Shown here in pieces: positions 10,727 through 18,399 of a stretch of 64,000 bases of DNA. Made by a program: the position numbers and the translations under genes. The stretch is from Leptospira sp. B5-022 (GTDB lineage: Bacteria > Spirochaetota > Leptospiria > Leptospirales > Leptospiraceae), in the NCBI RefSeq assembly GCF_000347035.1, contig NZ_ANIJ01000015.1:310001-374000 (forward strand), given 5' to 3'. Positions within the stretch are counted from its first letter, which is position 1; each line of letters starts with the position of its first letter. The notes beneath the pieces were generated by a model. The model was not told the DNA's origin. It did no database searches and saw only the letters and a list, made by a program, of their open reading frames with translations.

Positions 10727-11938
10727 ATGGCGGCTCAAAAGAACATAAAGAAAATCGTATTAGCATATTCCGGCGGATTGGACACATCCGTAATTCTTAC
10801 CTGGCTGAAGGAAACCTACGGTTGTGAAGTGGTAGCATTTACCGCAGACGTAGGCCAAAAAGAAGAGCTCACCGGCCTGGAAGAAAAAGGAATCAAAACC
10901 GGAGCCTCTAAAGTTTATATTGAAGACCTTCGTTTAGAATTCGCAAGGGACTTTATCTACCCCGCCATCCAAGGAAACGCGATCTATGAGATGAGATATC
11001 TGCTCGGAACTTCCTTAGCTCGTCCTTTGATCGCAAAAGCGATGGTAGAGGTCGGTAAAAAAGAAGGAGCAGATGCATTCGCCCACGGTGCAACCGGAAA
11101 AGGTAACGACCAAGTCCGTTTCGAGTTGGCTTTCAAATCCCTGGCTCCCGAAAAAGAAATTATAGCTCCTTGGAGAACCTGGTCCTTCGGAGGACGAGCA
11201 GACCTAATAGAATATGCGAAGTCCAAAGGTATCCCTGTGCCGGTTACTGCTTCCAAACCGTATTCTATGGATAGGAACCTAATGCACATCTCTTATGAAG
11301 GTGGAATATTAGAAGATCCTTATAGAGAACCAAATGAAGATATGTTCCTTCTTACGGTTTCCCCCGAGAAGGCGCCGGATTCCCCCGAGTATGTGGAACT
11401 CGACTTTGTTGAGGGAAATTGTGTAGCCGTTAACGGTAAAAAAATGGATCCGTACCAAGTAGTGGACACCCTTAATACGATCGGTGGAAAACACGGGATC
11501 GGAAGAGTGGACATCGTAGAGAACAGATTGGTAGGAATTAAATCCAGAGGAGTGTATGAAACCCCGGGTGGAACAATTTTATTCCATGCACATAGAGACC
11601 TGGAATCCATCACGATCGACAGAGACACACAACATCATAAAGATAAATTATCCGCAGAATTTGCGGAGCTGATCTATAACGGACATTGGTTCTCTTCCAG
11701 AATGGCTGCAGTGAGAGCGTTCATCTCCGAGACTCAAAGATTCGTAACCGGAACCGTAAAGGTGAAACTATATAAAGGAAACTGCATCATCGTAGGAAGA
11801 AAATCCTCGGTTTCACTTTACAATCCGGAAATGGCAACTTTTGAAAAAGAAGAATTGTACAACCAAAAGGATGCCGAAGGTTTTATCAACCTATACGGAC
11901 TGCCGGCAAAAGAAGCGGCAAGGTTGCGTAAAAAATGA
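10727..11938 (+). CDS. argG: Argininosuccinate synthase
   Basis: Catalyses ATP-dependent condensation of citrulline and aspartate to argininosuccinate, the penultimate step of arginine synthesis, in the cytoplasm. At 403 residues it has the standard length. The PP-loop SGGLDTS lies at residues 15-21, with a second conserved stretch [17 protein letters not shown] near residue 118. The stop overlaps the start of coaD as ATGA, and ndk follows, so argG-coaD-ndk form one operon ending at the terminator at 12872. I see no argH here. Confidence 0.96.
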   Translation: MAAQKNIKKIVLAYSGGLDTSVILTWLKETYGCEVVAFTADVGQKEELTGLEEKGIKTGASKVYIEDLRLEFARDFIYPAIQGNAIYEMRYLLGTSLARPLIAKAMVEVGKKEGADAFAHGATGKGNDQVRFELAFKSLAPEKEIIAPWRTWSFGGRADLIEYAKSKGIPVPVTASKPYSMDRNLMHISYEGGILEDPYREPNEDMFLLTVSPEKAPDSPEYVELDFVEGNCVAVNGKKMDPYQVVDTLNTIGGKHGIGRVDIVENRLVGIKSRGVYETPGGTILFHAHRDLESITIDRDTQHHKDKLSAEFAELIYNGHWFSSRMAAVRAFISETQRFVTGTVKVKLYKGNCIIVGRKSSVSLYNPEMATFEKEELYNQKDAEGFINLYGLPAKEAARLRKK

Positions 11939-12420
11939 CAAGAATTGCTGTTTATCCCGGCTCCTTCGATCCTTTAACGAGAGGGCATTTGGACATTCTC
12001 CAAAGGTCTGTAGGTCTATTCGATAAAGTGATCATAGGTGTCGCCGTAAACTCCAATAAAAGTCTTCTTTTTTCGATCGAAGAAAGAATAGAATTCATCC
12101 GAGAAGCGACCAAAGGTTGGGAAAATCTGGAAATAGACACTTTCGAAGGACTGACAGTGGACTATTGTAAAAAAAGAGGGGCTAAAAGTATCATCAGGGG
12201 ATTAAGAGCGGTCACGGACTTCGATTATGAATATGCAATTTCCCTAATGAACAAAAAACTCGCCCCCGAAGTGGAAACCATCTTCCTAATGTCCTCGAAC
12301 GACTATTCTTTCGTTTCCTCCACAATCGTAAAAGAAGTGGCAAGACACGGTAGGGACGTATCCGCTCAGGTCCCGGAACACGTTAGTAAAGCATTACTTA
12401 AAAAATTATACCACAAGTAA
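11935..12420 (+). CDS. coaD: Phosphopantetheine adenylyltransferase
   Basis: Adenylates 4'-phosphopantetheine to dephospho-CoA, the penultimate step of coenzyme A synthesis. The 161 residues match the family. The nucleotidyltransferase motif reads [12 protein letters not shown] at residues 7-18. The C-terminal [12 protein letters not shown] corresponds to the family ISSTxVR motif. It overlaps argG by ATGA and lies 13 nt before ndk. Confidence 0.96.
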   Translation: MTRIAVYPGSFDPLTRGHLDILQRSVGLFDKVIIGVAVNSNKSLLFSIEERIEFIREATKGWENLEIDTFEGLTVDYCKKRGAKSIIRGLRAVTDFDYEYAISLMNKKLAPEVETIFLMSSNDYSFVSSTIVKEVARHGRDVSAQVPEHVSKALLKKLYHK

Positions 12421-12433
12421 CTAAGGAATAAAA

Positions 12434-12847
12434 ATGGCTAGAACATTTATCATGATCAAACCCGACGGAGTAAAAAACAAACATGTCGGCGATATCCTAC
12501 AAAGGATCGAAAAAGAAGGATTCAAAATTTTAGGACTAAAATACCTTAAACTTTCGCTGGAAGACGCAAAACAATTCTATAAAGTACATTCAGCTCGTCC
12601 TTTCTATAACGACCTTTGCAGCTATATGTCTTCCGGACCGATCGTTGCAGCCGCTTTAGAGAGAGACAATGCGGTCCAACATTGGAGAGACGTGATCGGA
12701 GCAACCGATCCTAAAGAAGCTGCTGCAGGAACGATCAGAGCCTTATTTGCGGAAAGTAAAGAAGCGAACGCAGTACATGGTTCCGATTCCGATGACAATG
12801 CTGCATTAGAGATCAGCTTCTTTTTCAAAGGGAACGAGCTGTTCTAA
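12434..12847 (+). CDS. ndk: Nucleoside diphosphate kinase
   Basis: Transfers the gamma-phosphate from ATP to other nucleoside diphosphates through a phosphohistidine. At 137 residues it has the usual bacterial length. FIMIKPDGV is at residues 5-13 and the active-site histidine is H115 in VHGSDSD. The motif ends [11 protein letters not shown], as expected. It is the last gene of the argG operon and is followed by a strong intrinsic terminator. AAGGAATAAAA before the ATG is a plausible ribosome site. Confidence 0.97.
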   Translation: MARTFIMIKPDGVKNKHVGDILQRIEKEGFKILGLKYLKLSLEDAKQFYKVHSARPFYNDLCSYMSSGPIVAAALERDNAVQHWRDVIGATDPKEAAAGTIRALFAESKEANAVHGSDSDDNAALEISFFFKGNELF

Positions 12848-12871
12848 TAAAGCAAATTTTTCCTTTTATAG

Positions 12872-12906
12872 ACCCGGTGTCCCTAAAAAGACCACCGGGT
12901 TTTTTA
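12872..12906 (+). terminator. Intrinsic terminator after ndk
   Basis: Stem ACCCGGTG (12872-12879) pairs with CACCGGGT (12893-12900) and is followed by a T-rich run. It ends the argG-coaD-ndk transcript. Confidence 0.88.
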
Positions 12907-13091
12907 TTATTATCTTCTAATATAGTACAACCTAACATTCGTTCTATATAAAAGAACTTATTCGACCGACGTTCTTGTCGGAGAAAAAAATCCGGATTAT
13001 AACGAATTTTTCTTGTACTTTTTGGAAATATCTTTCTCTATTTTTCCTACGTAGGCGAAATAAAACCACCGTTTCGACCGAAGCTAATAAT

Positions 13092-13268
13092 ATGAACGCA
13101 GCTACCAAAGAGCAGATCATCAAGCACAATCGTATCATAGAAAAATACAGAACAAAGGATACTTTGTTCGACAGCGCCCCGGATTGGATGGACGATGTTT
13201 TGGAAGTGATCTACTCCCAAGACGATTTTATCTCGGAAAAACCCGATATAGATCTGGATATAGAGTAA
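13092..13268 (+). CDS. Small acidic hypothetical protein
   Basis: A 58-residue acidic protein starting MNAATKEQIIKHNRII and ending with an Asp/Glu-rich tail (SEKPDIDLDIE). It has no signal peptide or membrane segment. A longer reading from 12975 is open, but its extra 39 residues look like translated promoter and leader DNA, and GAAG about nine bases before 13092 is a better ribosome site. The gene stands alone after the ndk terminator and converges with the nitrate reductase. I do not recognise the family. The sharp acidity and PDWMDDVLEVIYSQDDF segment suggest a small helical adaptor or regulator, which is speculation. Confidence 0.55.
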   Translation: MNAATKEQIIKHNRIIEKYRTKDTLFDSAPDWMDDVLEVIYSQDDFISEKPDIDLDIE

Positions 13269-13298
13269 TCTAATCCCTCTTCTATTCTTCGAAAGTTC

Positions 13299-16200
13299 TC
13301 AAACCGGAGCGAATGCTTCGGTCTCTCTTATTATTTTCAGTATCTCAGGCCTACAACTTCCACAGCCCGTTCCCGCTCCGGTCTTCTCGGAAAGAGTCTT
13401 GAGATCGCAGACACCGTTTCGGATCTCTTCTTCTATATTCCCTTTTCCTACTCCATTACAAGAACAGACCAATGCGCCTATCGGGGGTTTAAGTGGAGAA
13501 GATCCTGTCAAAAGTTTATCTCTTTTATCTCCTAACTCGATTCCTGAGGAGATCATCGTTTTAAATTCCGAAAATTCGGACTTGTCTCCGACTAAAATCG
13601 CTCCAACCAAACGGTCTCCCTTAATGATACATTTTTTATAACGGCCCTTTCTTTTATCGAAAAATACGATCTCTTCGTATTCGGGACCTGCCTCGTCCAT
13701 CGGTACATCAGGCAATCTTAAGGAAACTAATTCCAAACCCGGTATTTTTAAAAGATTAGAATGCATCGAGCCGGAATATGAAGCGATCTTATATCCGTAT
13801 ATATGCCAAGCGGCAAACTCGGCCTGCTCTTCCGTGGCAGCAACGGTTCCATACATTCCGGTAGAATGTTCAGCGACTTCTCCTAACGCATAAATATCCG
13901 GATCGCTGGATTGTAAGAAGTCATTCACTAAAATCCCGGACTTACAATTCAGTCCTGCTTCTTTCGCTAGTTCCAAATTTGGAACCGTACCGACTGCAAA
14001 TACGATCCCATCCGGACGAATGCTGGAACCGTCTCTGAACTTAACACTCTCCAATCTTTCCGATCCGTATACTTTTGAGATTTCAGTATCGAATAAAATC
14101 CGTATTCCTCTTGCTTCGACTTCTCTTCTTAAAATTTCTCCCGAGATCTCATCCAATTGTTTGGACATTAATCGATCCGTTCTCACAAGAATGGTCACAT
14201 TTACATCCAAGGATCTTAATGCGGCAGCAAGCTCTAAGCCTAGCAAACCCCCGCCTACGATCAACGCATGAGTATTCGGAACAAAAAATCCTTTAATACG
14301 GTCCGCATCGTTTTTTGAACGAAGACTGAAAACCCCTAACATCTTCTCCGGGATATATTTAGGGATAGAAGGTCTGCTGCCTGTGGCAATGATCAGTTTA
14401 TTATAAGAATATAAAATACCTTGGGAATCTCTGACCTTCTTTCCTTCCGGAAGGATCTCGGAAACGGAGACGGAAGGTTTTACTTCTATATTCCAGGATT
14501 CTATTTCCTCTTCGCTCACCGCAGATAATTGGGAGAATTGTTTATCTCCACTGATAAGGTCGGGCAAAAGAATACGGTTATAAAATGGATGTTCTTCCTT
14601 GCATAAGACTGTGATCTCATCCTCAGGAGAGATAGCTCTGAACTTTCTAAGGAAAGCGAGAGTACCATTGCCTCCTCCTATAATCAGTATTTTTTCCTTA
14701 GGTTTTTTATAAGGAAGGACTTCCACTGCGGAAATTTTAAACCCGGGCTGTTTGGAAAATGGATCGAACTTAGAGCTTGTGAGATTGTTCGCTCTTGCCT
14801 CATCGTTTCCGTTCTTTCTTCCCCAGTGCATAGGTAAGAACACGGTACCTTGTCGGATACTTTCCGTAATCGTTGCCCTAACTCGAACACTGCCTCTTTC
14901 GTTTTTGACTTCTACGATCTGGGAATCAAGGATCTTTCTTTTTTTTGCATCGATCGGATGGATCTCTAGATAAGGTTCCTTTTTATGTTCTTTAAGCTTT
15001 CGCACCTTTCCCGTGCGGGTCATCGTATGCCATTGGTCTCTGATCCTGCCGGTAGTAAGAATTAAAGGAAAGGTTTCGTTCGTTTTTTCGGAAGTATCCT
15101 CAGGTTCGACTGAATGTATTTTTGCTTTTCCCCCCGGACGATAAAACTTTCCGTCAGAAAATAATCGAGGAGTTCCCTTATGGTCCTTGGAAGGAAAAGG
15201 CCATTGTACGGATCTTTTTTCTTGTAAGATAGAATAATCCAATCCTGCAATATCCAGATTAGTACCCTTAGTAAGCTTACAATGTTCCAGAAAAACTTCT
15301 TCTTCATTCTTATAATGAAAAGAAGGACCGAATCCCATCTTCTCCGCAAACTCTGTCAGTATCCAAGTATCCGCCTTTGCATCGCCGGGAGGATTGAAAA
15401 TTTTAGGCAGATACGTTATTCTCCTATCTGAGTTGGTCATGGTGCCTTGCTTTTCTGTCCAACCGGCAGCAGGTAGAACGAAATGAGCGAATGGAATGGA
15501 TTCATGTCGATTGGAAATATCCTGCACAACTACTAGTTCGGCATTTCGAAGTCCCGCTTCTACTGTCCTTGCGTCGGGAAGACTTACCGTGGGATTTGTA
15601 CAAACGATCCAGATGGCTTTCATCTTTCCGCTCTTGAGATTTTCAAACATCTCCGTAGCAGAATAACCGGGCTTGTCCCGAATGGATTCCACTCCCCAAA
15701 AATCCGCCACTTCTTTTCTATGACTTTCATCCGCAAGATTTCTATGAGCAGGTAAAAGATTACATAGTCCTCCGACTTCTCTTCCGCCCATCGCATTCGG
15801 TTGACCGGTTAAGGAGAATGGGCCGGAACCCGGTTTGCCAATCTTTCCTGTAATCAAATTCAGATTAATTAAAGCTAAATTTTTATTAACTCCTACGACA
15901 CTTTGGTTCAAACCCATTGCCCAAAGAGTTAAGAATCCTTTTGCATTTGCGATGAGACTTGCAGCGTTCCTGATGGATTCTTCCGGTACTCCGCAAGAAT
16001 CCGCATATTCTTTCATACTGATAGAAAAAACTTTTTCTTTCAGCTCTTCAAAACCTTCGGTATGAGATTTTATAAAATTCGGATCTAATCCGCCCGTCTC
16101 TATCAGACTTCTTGCAATAGCATTGAATAATAATATATCGGTTCCGGGTATAATTTGAAGATGTAAGTCAGCGTTTTCACAACTTTCGGTCTTTCTAGGA

Positions 16201-16835
16201 TCAATCACTATGATCTTTACATTTGGGTCTGAATTCTTTCTATCTTCTATTCTTCTAAAAAGAATCGGATGACACCAAGCAGGGTTGGCTCCTGCTATCA
16301 AAAAACAATCCGCAATCTCTATATCGTCGTACGATATCGGAACGCTGTCCTCGCCTAAGGACATCTTATAACCTACAACTGCCGAACTCATACAGAGTCT
16401 TGAGTTTGTATCTATATTATTCGTATTTAAAAAACCTTTGGTGAGTTTATTCACTACGTAATATTCTTCCGTCAATAATTGTCCGGAAACATAGAAACCG
16501 ACGGAATCGGGTCCGTATTCGTTGATCAGATTTTTAAAACGGGAAGCAATCTCTCCTAACGCAGAGTCCCAATCCGTTTTTTGTAATTCTCCCGTTTTAG
16601 GATTTCTTGTCATTGGGTATAAAAGCCTGTCGCTCTTATCCAGAACGGTGTGATGCAAGTTCAACCCTTTGGAACAGAGCATTCCCTTATTCGCGGGATG
16701 ATCCGGATCTCCTTGGACGGTAAAACCGGTTTCACTCTCTTTCTGAATCAATACTCCGCATCCGACTCCGCAGTAAGAACAGGTACTTCTAAATCCGTTT
16801 TTTGTATTCACAAATTCATTTTTAGCAATTTTCAT
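13299..16835 (-). CDS. Nitrate reductase fused to FAD/NADH reductase and BFD domain
   Basis: A 1178-residue assimilatory nitrate reductase combining three modules. Residues 19-54 bind a [4Fe-4S] cluster (C19, C22, C26, C54). The molybdopterin domains run to about 700, with a likely Mo-ligand cysteine at C149 in SRLCMSSAV. From about 708 a pyridine-nucleotide-disulfide-type FAD domain begins (ILIIGGGNGTLAFLRKF), including an NADH site VGGGLLGLELA. Near 1121 a BFD-like [2Fe-2S] module follows, with CSCNGVG and TGCGSC. Electrons could thus pass from NAD(P)H to nitrate within one chain. The ATG at 16835 has no ribosome site and lies inside a sigma-54 promoter; GTG at 16811 (MNTKNGFRSTCSYCG) is an alternative start that fits family N-termini better. 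Confidence 0.9.
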   Translation of the reverse strand: MKIAKNEFVNTKNGFRSTCSYCGVGCGVLIQKESETGFTVQGDPDHPANKGMLCSKGLNLHHTVLDKSDRLLYPMTRNPKTGELQKTDWDSALGEIASRFKNLINEYGPDSVGFYVSGQLLTEEYYVVNKLTKGFLNTNNIDTNSRLCMSSAVVGYKMSLGEDSVPISYDDIEIADCFLIAGANPAWCHPILFRRIEDRKNSDPNVKIIVIDPRKTESCENADLHLQIIPGTDILLFNAIARSLIETGGLDPNFIKSHTEGFEELKEKVFSISMKEYADSCGVPEESIRNAASLIANAKGFLTLWAMGLNQSVVGVNKNLALINLNLITGKIGKPGSGPFSLTGQPNAMGGREVGGLCNLLPAHRNLADESHRKEVADFWGVESIRDKPGYSATEMFENLKSGKMKAIWIVCTNPTVSLPDARTVEAGLRNAELVVVQDISNRHESIPFAHFVLPAAGWTEKQGTMTNSDRRITYLPKIFNPPGDAKADTWILTEFAEKMGFGPSFHYKNEEEVFLEHCKLTKGTNLDIAGLDYSILQEKRSVQWPFPSKDHKGTPRLFSDGKFYRPGGKAKIHSVEPEDTSEKTNETFPLILTTGRIRDQWHTMTRTGKVRKLKEHKKEPYLEIHPIDAKKRKILDSQIVEVKNERGSVRVRATITESIRQGTVFLPMHWGRKNGNDEARANNLTSSKFDPFSKQPGFKISAVEVLPYKKPKEKILIIGGGNGTLAFLRKFRAISPEDEITVLCKEEHPFYNRILLPDLISGDKQFSQLSAVSEEEIESWNIEVKPSVSVSEILPEGKKVRDSQGILYSYNKLIIATGSRPSIPKYIPEKMLGVFSLRSKNDADRIKGFFVPNTHALIVGGGLLGLELAAALRSLDVNVTILVRTDRLMSKQLDEISGEILRREVEARGIRILFDTEISKVYGSERLESVKFRDGSSIRPDGIVFAVGTVPNLELAKEAGLNCKSGILVNDFLQSSDPDIYALGEVAEHSTGMYGTVAATEEQAEFAAWHIYGYKIASYSGSMHSNLLKIPGLELVSLRLPDVPMDEAGPEYEEIVFFDKRKGRYKKCIIKGDRLVGAILVGDKSEFSEFKTMISSGIELGDKRDKLLTGSSPLKPPIGALVCSCNGVGKGNIEEEIRNGVCDLKTLSEKTGAGTGCGSCRPEILKIIRETEAFAPV

Positions 16836-16840
16836 GCCAA
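16824..16840 (-). promoter_or_regulatory. Sigma-54 (-24/-12) promoter facing the nitrate reductase
   Basis: On the minus strand the sequence reads TTGGCATGAAAATTGCT, with GG at 16838-16837 and GC at 16826-16825 separated by exactly ten bases, the RpoN spacing. It agrees with the promoter facing narK at 14 of 17 positions. The predicted transcript would start near 16813, inside the current reading of the gene, so the start codon must lie downstream (GTG 16811 is nearest in frame). Confidence 0.7.
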
Positions 16841-16979
16841 ATTATAAAATTTATTCACAGACCATCTAAACAAGCAAAACCTCTTAATGGAATTTGAGCG
16901 AATGCAATTGGTGCGCATTTAAATTAAGCATGATGTACAATATATGCGTATTTTCTAGCTATTTCGCTCTTCCTTCTTT

Positions 16980-17010
16980 AATCATACGTCGATGATTTTT
17001 ACATTAATGT
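16980..17010. promoter_or_regulatory. Inverted repeats in divergent gap, possible enhancer site
   Basis: AATCAT-N6-ATGATT at 16980-16997 and the palindrome ACATTAATGT at 17001-17010 lie 80-110 bp upstream of the narK sigma-54 promoter. That is where enhancer-binding activators usually sit. Either could serve both promoters. No activator gene is present in the window, so this remains a candidate site. Confidence 0.35.
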
Positions 17011-17088
17011 TCGAAAAAGAAGACCTCAATCTAAATTTTTATATGATTCTAACTGAATACGATGTTTTTCAAAAACTTATCCATATAT

Positions 17089-17105
17089 TTGGCATGACTC
17101 TTGCT
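17089..17105 (+). promoter_or_regulatory. Sigma-54 (-24/-12) promoter of narK-nirBD-cobA
   Basis: TTGGCATGACTCTTGCT has the RpoN elements, GG at 17091-17092 and GC at 17103-17104, with ten bases between. Transcription should start near 17116, leaving a leader of about 35 nt before the narK ATG and its GGAGAG ribosome site. This implies nitrogen or nitrate control by RpoN plus an activator. Confidence 0.8.
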
Positions 17106-17150
17106 ATAAGTTGCGTGTGAGCATTTTTGCTCGTTAACGGAGAGCTTTAA

Positions 17151-18365
17151 ATGAAAAAGTTTCGTGAATTTCTATCTATCGGTCACTTTCCATCGCTTGT
17201 GAGCTCCTTTCTATACTTTGATTTCAGCTTCATGGTATGGATGTTGCTCGCCGCTTTGGGTGTTTTTATTTCAGAAGAATTCAAACTAGGTCCTGCTCAG
17301 AAAGGTATGTTGGTTTCCGTTCCTCTATTAGGAGGAACATTATTAAGAATTCCTTTAGGGCTGCTTTCTGATCGTTACGGATCAAAGATTGTCGGTTTGT
17401 CAGGAATGGGGATCACAATGTTCACCCTTTTGATGGGTTGGAAATTTGCGAATACTCTTCCTGAAGTGTTCGTGGTTGGATTATTATTAGGAACGGCTGG
17501 CGCAAGCTTTGCAGTGGCGCTTCCTTTAGCCAGTAGATGGTATCCTAAAGAATACCAAGGTTTAGTAATGGGTATCGCAGGTGCCGGAAATAGCGGATCT
17601 GTGATCGCAACATTCTTCGCTCCTGATCTTGCAAGAAATTTCGGGTGGCATGCCGTTTTCGGCCTCGCTCTTATCCCATTAGCTTTTGCCTTCGTATTCT
17701 TCTTAATTTTTGCGAAAGATTGTCCGGGAACAATTTCCAAAAAACCTTTAAAACAATATTTAGTACCGATCAAATCGAGAGACGCTTTATTCTTCTGTTT
17801 ACTGTATAGCGTAACGTTTGGTGGTTTCGTAGGTATAGCCAGCTTTCTTCCCATCTTCTTTCATGATCAATACGGTGTGGATAAGGTTACTACAGGATTA
17901 TACACCTCTTATTGTATCTTAGGTGCAAGTCTGGTTCGCCCGATCGGAGGATATCTTTCCGACAAATTCGGAGGAGTTACAGTTTTACTAACCGTATTCG
18001 CAGGAGTCGCATCTTGTTTGATAGCCGTCTCTTGGTTACCAACTGTCGGGATTATACTTCCGATTTTCGTAACTCTAATGATCTTTTTAGGATTAGGGAA
18101 CGGTTCCGTATTCCAGCTCGTACCTCTTAGATTCAGCAAAGAAATCGGGATTATCACGGGATTTATCGGAGCATTCGGAGGTTTAGGAGGATTTTTCGTT
18201 CCGAATCTATTAGGAAGTCTGAAAGCGGTTTCGGGCACTTTTTCCATAGGATTCGTCGTTCTGTCCGTGGTGGTTGCGTTATCCGCCTTCCTTCTGTTCA
18301 TGATGAACACTTATGTTTGGGAAAGAAATAGAAAAAACGAATCCTTAGAATTGGAGTCGGCTTAA
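17151..18365 (+). CDS. narK: Nitrate/nitrite transporter, MFS family
   Basis: A 404-residue major-facilitator protein with 12 predicted membrane segments, expected to bring nitrate (and perhaps export nitrite) across the inner membrane. The first nitrate-signature loop reads GIAGAGNSGSVIATFFAP near residue 142, and the second half has GLGNGSVFQLVP and GGLGGFFVPNLLG. These place it in the nitrate/nitrite porter (NNP) family. A GGAGAG ribosome site precedes the ATG. It is the first gene of the sigma-54 operon and lies 34 bp before nirB. NasA is an equally good name for an assimilatory porter. Confidence 0.92.
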   Translation: MKKFREFLSIGHFPSLVSSFLYFDFSFMVWMLLAALGVFISEEFKLGPAQKGMLVSVPLLGGTLLRIPLGLLSDRYGSKIVGLSGMGITMFTLLMGWKFANTLPEVFVVGLLLGTAGASFAVALPLASRWYPKEYQGLVMGIAGAGNSGSVIATFFAPDLARNFGWHAVFGLALIPLAFAFVFFLIFAKDCPGTISKKPLKQYLVPIKSRDALFFCLLYSVTFGGFVGIASFLPIFFHDQYGVDKVTTGLYTSYCILGASLVRPIGGYLSDKFGGVTVLLTVFAGVASCLIAVSWLPTVGIILPIFVTLMIFLGLGNGSVFQLVPLRFSKEIGIITGFIGAFGGLGGFFVPNLLGSLKAVSGTFSIGFVVLSVVVALSAFLLFMMNTYVWERNRKNESLELESA

Positions 18366-18399
18366 GCCGACTCCTAAAAGGGAAAGGAGATAGATAAAA

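Noticed and set aside
12975..13091. N-terminal extension of the 58-residue protein from the ATG at 12975
   Set aside because: The extra 39 residues read like translated leader DNA (basic, aromatic) and overlap an inverted repeat; the ATG at 13092 has a better ribosome site.
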